Assembly: GCA_024663395.1 (NCBI GenBank)
Contig: JANFAH010000110.1
Coordinates: forward strand, 50,925 to 114,924
Reading direction: 5' to 3'
Source of the DNA: Pisolithus tinctorius
Lineage: Eukaryota > Basidiomycota > Agaricomycetes > Boletales > Pisolithaceae
DNA: 64,000 bases
Numbering within the stretch: the first letter of the stretch is position 1; the number at the start of each line of letters is the position of its first letter. The translations under genes and the position numbers were made by a program. Under the pieces are notes generated by a model, which saw nothing but the letters and a program-made list of their open reading frames with translations, had not been told where the DNA came from and searched no databases. This document shows positions 56,450-64,000 of the stretch, piece after piece.

Positions 56450-59400
56450 TCAGGGGTAGGTGTAGCAACGAGGAGGCATTTCAAGAGTAATGTTTCTGAT
56501 GGTATGGGTGGAACATCGAGTGGATTGTTTCTGAGGGGGAAAGTCCTTTGGGAAGCATTTTTTATAAGCAGAGAGCGTATCATCCGCATGTTCAAGGTGT
56601 GACTCTTTCTGCCATGAGTTTTTGGAAGAGGGGTAGCCTTTCCACTTGATTAAAAAGGCGTGTCCGTGGCCAGACCTCTTGTGGTTGACTATCGCCTCAA
56701 CCTCGTACTCTTCCTCCTTGTTGATAAGGTCAGGCGGAGGAGCTGGGAAGTTCGGTCTGTGAACGTCATTTTCACGATAGGGCGATAGGAGAGAAGTGTG
56801 GAAGACGTTATGAATCTTCCATCGTGAGGGAATCATGAGGCAATACATAATGGGAGATAGGACGTCGGAGATAGTGAAGGGTCCTTCTCACTTGGGTGCA
56901 AGCTTCCTATTTTCATAGGAGCATTTCAAATTGCGTGCTTCTAGCCAAACCTTATCACCCTTCTGGAACGGGGTGAAGGGTCGTGATGAGCGGTCTTTCA
57001 TCGTTTTTCTTGCTAGGTCATGGGCTGCTAGGGCCTCCTCTCTAGCTTTTCGGAGTTCATTGAGTCTAGACTCGGCGGCGGGAAGATGGGTTTCCGCAAT
57101 CAGGGACGGAAGTGGTTTCGGCTCGTATCCATACATGAGATAGAATGGAGATTGATGGGTGACAGAGTGTGGGTGGTGATTGTGCGCAAATTCTGCCATG
57201 GGGAGGTTGTTTACCCATGAGGTGGGGTCGTTTTGGCAGAAGATGTGGAGATAGGTCTCGATCTCTTGGTTTACTCATTCAGTCTCTCTGTCAGTTTGTG
57301 GGTGATATGCCGTTGACAAGGCAAGGGAGTATCCCAAAAGGGAAGCGAGTTCTTTTGCAAAGGTGGAGGCAAACTGAGGGCCTCAATCAGATATGATTTT
57401 GTCATACAACCTGAAGCAGGAGTAGACTTTCTTGAAAAACAACGCCACAATATCAGCAGCAGAGGCAGTTTTCTTGGTTGGTGTTAAGATTACTCCCTTT
57501 GTAAGCCCATGGTCTACCACGACCAAAAGGGAATCATAGCCATTAGAAACAGGCAGGTCGGTGATCAGATCGCAAGAGATCTGTTGGAAGGGGTGGGTCG
57601 AGGTGGAGGGGATAGGCGTAAGGGGTGGCATTGTTGGGTGTGTGTTAATCTTGTTTTGCTGGCATGTAGCACAGCCTTCGACATATTTCCGGACGAAAGA
57701 CGCAAGTCCAGGCCACCAGAATTCGGATGAAACGAGTTGTCGGGTCTTCAGGACACCAGGGTGTCCGGCAGAGGGGTGGTCATGGTGGTTGGACACAACA
57801 GTCCATCAGAGGACAGGGTCATCGGGGATGTACACCCGATCTTTGTAAAGTAGTATGCCATTGTCGAACTTCCAGTCAGAGAGGTGAGACTTAAACGGAA
57901 GTGGCATATCAATGTTTTCGATGGCCCAAAGCGCCGTCTGGACAACAGGGTCCTTCATGGAAGACGACTCGACTTTCTGGGTGAGATTTGCGTCAATGAG
58001 ATTGACGAACAAGGTTTGCGGGAGGAGGGTGACTCCTTTATTGTCATCATCATCATCATCAGGGATGTGGTCAGGTCAGCGGGAGAGTGCATCGGGTGCA
58101 GCCAGGTCTTTTCCTGGGACATGTTCTAGCTGCAGATTGAAGTCTGCGAGGTCAAGGAGCCAGCGGGCCTGGCGACGATTTAGATTCTGAGGTGACTTGA
58201 AGTATGTCAGATTTTTGTGGTCTGTGAAGACCTTGACAGGGAAAGGAGATCCATGGAGGTAGTGTCTCCAGGCCTTCAAGCCTCTGATGACCCCTAGTAA
58301 CTCTCTGTCGAAGATGTCGTAGTTTCTCTCTGCAGGGTTGAACGACTGAGATATGAAAGCACAGGGTTGCCATTGACCATTTGAATCTTCCTGGAGGAGA
58401 ATACCTCCAGTTGCATACTTGGATGCATTGGTAGAGATTGTGAATGGCCAAGAAATGTCGGGCATTCGGAGGGTCGGTTGTGCCATGAATATCCTTTTTA
58501 GGAGTTCAAAAGTGGTCTGGCATTTCTTCGACCATTCCCAAGTGACCGTTTTCTTGGTTAGATCAATAAGGGGTCGGGCGATATCAGAGTAATAGGGGAC
58601 GAATCTCCTATAGAAGTTTGCGAATCCTAAAAAGGATCGCATGTCTTTGACCTTTTTTGGGACAGGCCATTCAGCAATGCCCTGGACCTTAATGGGATCC
58701 ATGGTGACGGTGTTTTCTTTAATGATCATCCCTAGGTACTCGACCTTGGTCAGATCAAAGTGACATTTTTCCAGTTTCAGGGGGAGAGAGAGTTCTCTCA
58801 TCCTTTCGAGGACATGACGGGTTCTTTGTTTGTGTTCTTCGGGATCGGTAGAGAAGATGAGTAGGTCATCCATATAGACAACTAACCATCCTTCAGCGAT
58901 CATATCTCTGAAAGAGTCATGCATGAATCGCTGGAAGGTGGCGGGAGAATTGCACAGCCCAAAGAACATGACGGTTGGTTCAAAGAGACCTTTGTGTGTG
59001 ATGAAAGTGGCCTTCCATTGGTCTCCTTCTTTAATCCGAACATTGTTGTAGCTGGATCTGACATCCATCTTTGTGAAGATAGAGGCTCCTTTCAGTTTGT
59101 CCACGAGGTCTGAGATGAGGGGAAGGGGATATGCATCCTTCACAGTATTCTTGTTCAGGTACCTGTAGTCTTGGCAGGGACGTAGGGAACCATCTTTCTT
59201 CCCAATGAAGAAGAAGGGGGCAGCTTGGGGAGACTTCGAGGGACGGATCTTTCCTTCTCGAAGGTTTTCCTCGATAAACTTTTCAGCGGATTCTCACTCC
59301 GAGGGAGAGAGCAGATAAGCCTTGGCCACCTTGGGGACAAAGTCCTCTACAAGGTTTATGGCATGATTGTATGGTTGCAATGGGGGTAAGACCCCATCAG

Positions 59401-60166
59401 ATGGTTTCTCGAAAACCGAGGCAAAGTCTTCATAGTCCTTAGGGAGGACAGCCTTCAGTTTCTTTCTGTGTTCTTCTTGGGCTAATTCTGTAGCTGTGGT
59501 GATTTTTCGAAGAAGACTATTATTGGGGTTGATCTTCTTGGCTTCTTCGATGAGTTTCCCAACCGACATCATGAAGTGCGCTCGGATGGTTTCATCTTCT
59601 GGTTCTTCATAGTCCATGAACTTGTTTATCCCTTTCTTTTCAGCAGGGGATACAAGGTTCACGGTTGGTTCTTCGATGGCAACGGAAAAGATGTTGCGTC
59701 TCAATTCTTTTGATCTATCGGTTTTCTTGTCGATAGACAATGTGCCCATTCTCCAGTCTACAACCGGGTTGTTTTCTTGAAGCCAGGGGAGACCCAGAAT
59801 GATGTTTTCCATTCCACAGTTGATGACATGGAAAAAGGCTTGGTGGACGAGTCCTTCAACCTTAAAATAGAGAGTGGCGGAAAACAGTATTCTTCCTTTT
59901 GAGTTCTGGGTTCCATCAGCATTTTTAGCGAGGATGGGTTTGGTGAGGCATTGAGTGGGGATTCGGTGTTTTCGCACAAAACCCCAATCAATACAAGAGA
60001 TTTCCGCTCTGGAGTCAACTAGAGTGGTAGTGTTGACGACTTTCAGGGTAGTTTCTGATGCATAAAGGGAGATGGGGATCTGCATAGTACGTTCCGGTGT
60101 AGACGTTACAAGTACAGGCGCAACAGAAACTAAACTGTCCTTAGTTTGGGGAACATCTGGCGTCAA
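56450..60166 (-). pseudogene. pol: Gypsy-2 pol: protease, RT, RNase H, integrase, chromodomain; six TGA stops
   Basis: One frame runs the whole length with no frameshift. TGA codons lie at 59294, 58076, 57806, 57383, 57275 and 56888 (first base, plus strand). The protease motif reads VDSRAEISCID, with Arg where Gly is required. RT has [16 protein letters not shown] and YMDDLLIFS. RNase H has [11 protein letters not shown] and [10 protein letters not shown]. Integrase has HPGVLKTRQLV, CATCQQNK and DLITDLPVSNGYDS, and IISD is followed by TGA and GPQFAS. A chromodomain (AFLIKWKGYPSSKNSW) lies near the C-terminus. The element is inactive. Confidence 0.92.
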
Positions 60167-60263
60167 CGCAGAGTTCCCATTTAAAAATCCTTTCCAAGGG
60201 CTCTAGCAATGTTCACCAGAGCAATGGATGGACCAGCGACTTTTTCTTCATCTTCGCTTTCTT

Positions 60264-61291
60264 CTACCTCCACAATTTTGCGGATTTCTTTACTTTCTTC
60301 TGGGGAGTTTTCCACTTGTCTGGACATTCTCGGGAGAGATGTCCCTTGTTTCCACAACCGAAACATCTTCCTTCTTTGATGTGACGGTCTCGTTCTTCTT
60401 TGGAGAGTCTCACTCCATCCACGTCCATAGCGTTTGGATCTTTTTCTTCAGCAAAATTGTTCCTAGGGTGGAACGTTTTCTTTTCCTTCTTCACAGAGAA
60501 TTCATTCACCTTCCTCCACTTGGCATCAAACTTTTGTGCTTGGGTGTACCACTCAGTAATCTTGGTGGGAGTGGTTTCCATCATGTGAATCCTGTTCGCG
60601 ATGAAAGGTTTGAGTCCTTGTGAGAAGAACTCAATCAAGGCGACGTCTTCCATGATGGTAGAGTCGGCGGCGGCGGTTCGGAAATCCATGATATACTGCT
60701 CCACCGAATCCTTTTGTTTCAGGGTCCGCAGTTTGGCGATTGCGGTTCCAGCGGTGTCAGCGGAGGTGAACGATTCCTTAAATTTTTTTACAAAATCAGT
60801 GAAGGTTCCAAAGCTCGGATTGGTTTTTTCCAGAGCTATTTTCTGGTAGGTGGCAGCCCAAGAACGGGCGATGCCTTTCTTCATGTATGACAAGGCGTAG
60901 ACCACCTTCTTGGTGTCAGTGTCATACAGTTCTTTGTTGACCAAGAGATAGGTCTGTATGGAGTATAGCCAGCTCATGGCATTCTTTGGTCTCCATCAAA
61001 ATCAGTTGGAGCACCAATCTTCAGTTCGGTGGGTTTGACTCCAGAGGCGGCAGTCGTTCCCTTTGATGATGAACCAGACATCATATTTGGTGGTGGGATC
61101 AGGGGTGTAGGAAGTGTGGCAGGTACAGGTGGGATCAGTGTACCAAGTGAAGCGAGGGACTGGGTGAAGAGGTTCGAGAGGATTCCAGAGGTAAAGCCTC
61201 TATCCAGTTGTTCGGGTTCGTTGGAGGAGGTGTCTGTGACAGTGCTCTCCTGTTCTTCATCAGATGACGATTCTTCGCAAGTGGGTTGCAA
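60264..61291 (-). pseudogene. gag: Gypsy-2 Gag, frameshifted
   Basis: The N-terminal part (61291-60974) is acidic and Pro-rich, ending DFDGDQRMP. The Gag core and knuckle (60977-60264) are in another frame: MSWLYSIQTYLLVNKELY, FKESFTSADTAGTAIAKL and the knuckle CFGCGNKGHLSREC. The join near 60980 looks like the loss of one base. Pol begins in a further frame about 100 bp downstream. Confidence 0.85.
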
Positions 61292-61377
61292 CGGCGCCCA
61301 ACATCAGTTGTTTCGGGGGTTTGTGGTGGTGCACTAAGCAGTGACCATTTTGGCCAAAGGCTGTAGACTTGAGCTTT

Positions 61378-61830
61378 TGTTATGCTCGACCGAAGTCAAG
61401 ACGTAGGGAGAGCTCAAACGCAGACTGTGGTTTCTACTAAGCAGATGGCTGTAGTAACCTCTGTAAACGACAGAGGATTTTAGGGCGACGCCAGTAAGAG
61501 TGGTCCTTGTTAGGGACACTGAGGGCGAAGTTCTGAGAACGCTGCGTATGATTGAGCAGCTCAAGTCTGGGTCTCCAGGACTTGAGCTGGCGACCTAAAT
61601 ACTACAAGAGGAGGACCATGAGGCATCCTCATGTACTAGAGGTAACTACACCATTGGTTGAACAATGACGACACATGTCCTAAGCATGTAACGAGCTAGT
61701 AATGCCAGTGGTGGAAATAGAGAGCCATTGGATCAGAGAGAAGACGGCTCTAAAAGGAAACTGAGTCCAACAGATCAAAAGTAAAGTAAACGTACAACAG
61801 AAGAGGAAAAGTTAGGGGTGAAACGTAACA
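61378..61830 (-). repeat. Gypsy-2 5' LTR
   Basis: 453 bp. Many of its differences from the other LTR are CG here against TG or CA there (and the reverse), as expected when methylated CpG decays independently in the two copies. Followed by CACTG. Confidence 0.93.
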
Positions 61831-61985
61831 CACTGTCCATGCACACCCAGGGCCAAGCAGCAAGAGGTGAGGGCCAAGAACATGGACCAGAAGACACCGA
61901 AGGGCACCCATCAAGAGGAGCTGCATGCTTGACAGGGGAGGGCTCTGGTAGCATGAGAAAGGGAAAAGGGAAGCAGAAGGTGCAT

Positions 61986-63180
61986 TGTCACACACCAAAG
62001 GTGTTGTGGACATGGTTACAGCTGACTCTGCCTAAGTCGTTGATGAGTTGCACATAATGCCCATGCATGCAGATGAAGACTAAAGGCCTCATGCATAGAA
62101 AGACTGCCAGACATTAACAGTCATCCTTCACACAAGAATGAGTCGTCAGTGCTAGAAAGAAAAGAGGAAGTGAGTTAAGCATGCGTTAAAGGTTTTTAGT
62201 GCCTGTGTATGGCATTCTGGTTGTCATCATATCTCCACCATTTCCAAAGATATCGACTCTGTTCTCACACTCACTTAAAGTGCTCAGCCCCACAATTCTT
62301 CCTTCCAAATTTGGAGAGGATCCTCACACCCTACACATTTCTACAGCACTCCATCCATCAGATGCTCATTTCACTAAGTCCATCAATCATGGCTGCCTCT
62401 TTGTTGATCATCTCACTTGTCTCATTTGCCAGAGACAGTGGCTACATATATCTGCCAGGCATTCCCACCAGCTTCCATCCTGAAGCCCCCTGGTTCATCC
62501 TGTCATTGTCAGCCCCATCTCATCCCATGCAGCTTGGTCAGCATGTTCTTCTCATCAGTATGACTTCCAGAAGGACATTCTTTGGTCACCTCAGGTCTGT
62601 CACTTGGTTAGAAAGGTCTTATGTGGTTTTTTGGTCTCCCCAGTTGATGAAGCATATGGATTGTTCCTCCCTGCTCTCTGCACTGTCTTTATTCCAATCT
62701 TGTCCATCATTCTTCCCACATTGTGACAGCTGCAGCATAGTCTACTGTTCTCCAGCCTCCCTGATCGCATCCATGACAAGTATGACATGCATCTTGCCTT
62801 CTTACTGCAAGATCCAGCAGAAGACATCCCCCCTTCTCCTCCTCCTCCTTCAGAGCCCCATTCATGAAGTTTTTGTTAACTTTGCTGAGAGGATGAAAGG
62901 GTGGGAGACATGATTGTGTATGCTCCTGTTGCCCCACAGACCCCTAACACCCTGGCCCCCTTTGGTGCCTGACTCATGCCCTTCAATTCTGGAATTAATA
63001 CTTCCCTATCTGGAAACACCATCCATCTGTCATGCCATCTTTGGATCTAGAGATGTCTCCACTGAGATCTAACTTGCATCACCACCCCCTAATGTGATAT
63101 CAGTGCACTTACTTGGTTTCTGACTCCATTTGACTCATTCTGTGATATTTTGACTACCCTTGACTTGTTCATTGCCAATA
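61986..63180 (+). repeat. LTR-like element, copy D, cut by a Tc1/mariner-type insertion
   Basis: Starts TGTCACACACCAAAGG after tgcat and follows copy B closely to 63180, where the new element begins after a TA. The ORF in it (62209-62913) shifts frame near 62625 and so looks dead. The remaining part of the copy would lie beyond the window. Confidence 0.85.
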
Positions 63181-64000
63181 CAGTGGCTCAAAAAAGTGTC
63201 CCAATGTTTGGTGATTTTGGAAAGAGTTGAGATTTATGAGAGCGCCAATAGGAATTAGTTCAAACTCCTGCAAGACGAAAGGTAGTACTAACCGTTGCCT
63301 TGACAACAAGGGCTTGCTTATGTAATTTGGTTGACATGGCACCAGGGTATAACCATTTTAAAATGACATGTCATTGGGACACTTTTTTGAGCATGATCTT
63401 GTCAGTCATTATTTAGTAAATAACATAAAGATTTGACAACTTCTGAGGGATTTTTTGCTTCAACCCTGACTGATTATGTAATGTACATAATCCTGAGCCA
63501 TAAAAATGGCTTGGGTCCCACTCAGCTAACCCTACTTCACCATGAAATGCATTTTTGCCTTTGCTAGAGCAAATATCCACCTTCTTTCTGAATCTGGCCT
63601 TTCTGCTCATCAAATCTCCTCCACAACTGGTCAGGGGAGCTCTACTGTGGCCAGGGTCATCAAAGAGTTCCAGCTAGATTAAGGAAAACCTCAAACTAGG
63701 ACATCCTTACTGGCCTTCTTCTCCTGGCAGAGGAGAATATTCACCAGTATGGCCTCTGGAAGAGCTGAAAATGCTGTCCAGGCTGCCCATATAATGTGTG
63801 TGGCTGTTCCCTCTCCTGTCACTTCCCAAATTGTTTGCAGTGTGCTCAATTCTGCATCCTTGAAGGCTGTAGTCAAGCAGGAGAATTATCCTGCAGACAC
63901 TTCCCTACCATTTTCCACACAAATTTCCTTCCATCTGGACCAATACTATTGATCTTGGGCTCAACTGACCAGATGACCCTAGTGCAGTCATCCACAGTCC
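63181..64000 (+). mobile_element. Tc1/mariner-type DNA transposon, left part
   Basis: It begins CAGTGGCTCAAAAAAGTGTC directly after TA (63179-63180), the target used by this superfamily. An inverted match (GGGACACTTTTTTGAGC) recurs near 63379-63395. From about 63542 a minus-poor, plus-strand frame encodes ANIHLLSESGLSAHQISSTTG..STVARVIKEF, a helix-turn-helix like that at the N-terminus of Tc1 transposases. It then meets a stop (TAA near 63680) and continues in other frames, so this copy is decayed. The right end is outside the window. Confidence 0.65.

Larger units (their letters stand above)
54986..61830 (-). mobile_element. Gypsy-2: old Ty3/Gypsy chromovirus (6845 bp), TSD CACTG
   Basis: LTRs of 452 and 453 bp (54986-55437 and 61378-61830) begin TGTTA and end TAACA on the plus strand. 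CACTG flanks the element (54981-54985 and 61831-61835). Gag, pol and a 3' ORF lie between. The LTRs differ at well over ten positions by eye, most of them CG against TG or CA, and pol has six in-frame TGA codons. The element is much older than Gypsy-1. Confidence 0.95.
54506..61985 (+). pseudogene. Unknown ORF split by Gypsy-2
   Basis: The first part (54506-54985) encodes acidic, Trp-rich sequence: WVEDWDQTWVSALEPMQ, YSWWKYIDENKI, DYQEWVEERTWLEAERLAKAL. Gypsy-2 enters there. After the target repeat CACTG the frame continues at 61836 as SMHTQGQAARGEG... with a Lys/Arg-rich stretch and runs into LTR-like copy D at 61986. I do not recognise the protein. The frame stays open across the excised Gypsy. 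Confidence 0.5.

Noticed and set aside
47340..60166. TGA read as a sense codon in the LINE and Gypsy-2
   Set aside because: Intact genes such as BTB (ends TAG) and Gypsy-1 ORFs (TGA ends) use normal stops, and the LTR differences show CpG decay.
1..64000. tRNA or rRNA genes
   Set aside because: I saw no cloverleaf-type A/B box pair or rRNA-like block by eye; a dedicated search would be needed to exclude short tRNAs.

Overview
The window looks like a transposon-rich stretch of a filamentous basidiomycete (Agaricomycete) nuclear genome. The evidence is short GT..AG introns of about 45-60 nt, gene families typical of mushroom-forming fungi (a GRANAGKT-type GTPase, a BTB protein, a basidiomycete-style Skn7, a wax-synthase-like MBOAT protein) and fungal transposon families (PIF/Harbinger, Plavaka-type, Crypton-like tyrosine recombinase, chromodomain Gypsy, an RNase H-bearing LINE). 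I cannot name the species.

Layout. 1-3.7 kb: a broken Zn2Cys6-type gene on the minus strand and unresolved repeats. 4.15-7.81 kb: a multi-exon GTPase gene (minus). Its 3' half contains a 1.65-kb run of splice-site-flanked single codons, including thirteen 82-bp tandem units; this is the most unusual thing in the window. 8.0-9.4 kb: a BTB/POZ gene, divergent from the GTPase gene. 10.4-14.0 kb: SKN7 (HSF domain, coiled coil, receiver domain) with a nonsense codon and a frame change. 14.6-17.7 kb: a complete PIF/Harbinger element. 17.8-19.0 kb: a wax-synthase-like gene. 19.3-36.15 kb: divergent copies of proteasome lid genes RPN6 and RPN7, both decayed.

A second Harbinger element sits inside what was a 45-nt RPN7 intron (TSD TTA). 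It is itself split by a 1.8-kb LTR-like element and by a very young 8.06-kb Gypsy chromovirus (TSD GCATC). From 36.5 kb to the end the DNA is almost wholly mobile: copies of the 1.8-kb LTR-like family that carries an ORF, a Crypton-like gene cut by two inverted solo LTRs, a Plavaka-type remnant, a LINE of about 6.5 kb inserted into another LTR-like copy, an old Gypsy element (TSD CACTG) that splits an unknown ORF, and the start of a Tc1/mariner-type element.

Genes and decay. The host genes here carry stops or frameshifts, so this is probably a decaying or duplicated block. In the old Gypsy and the LINE every in-frame stop is TGA, consistent with CGA to TGA change at CpG sites, whereas the young Gypsy is CpG-rich and intact. 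Nested insertions with readable target-site duplications give a relative order of events. All coordinates and exon joins come from reading by eye; no RNA or database evidence was available.
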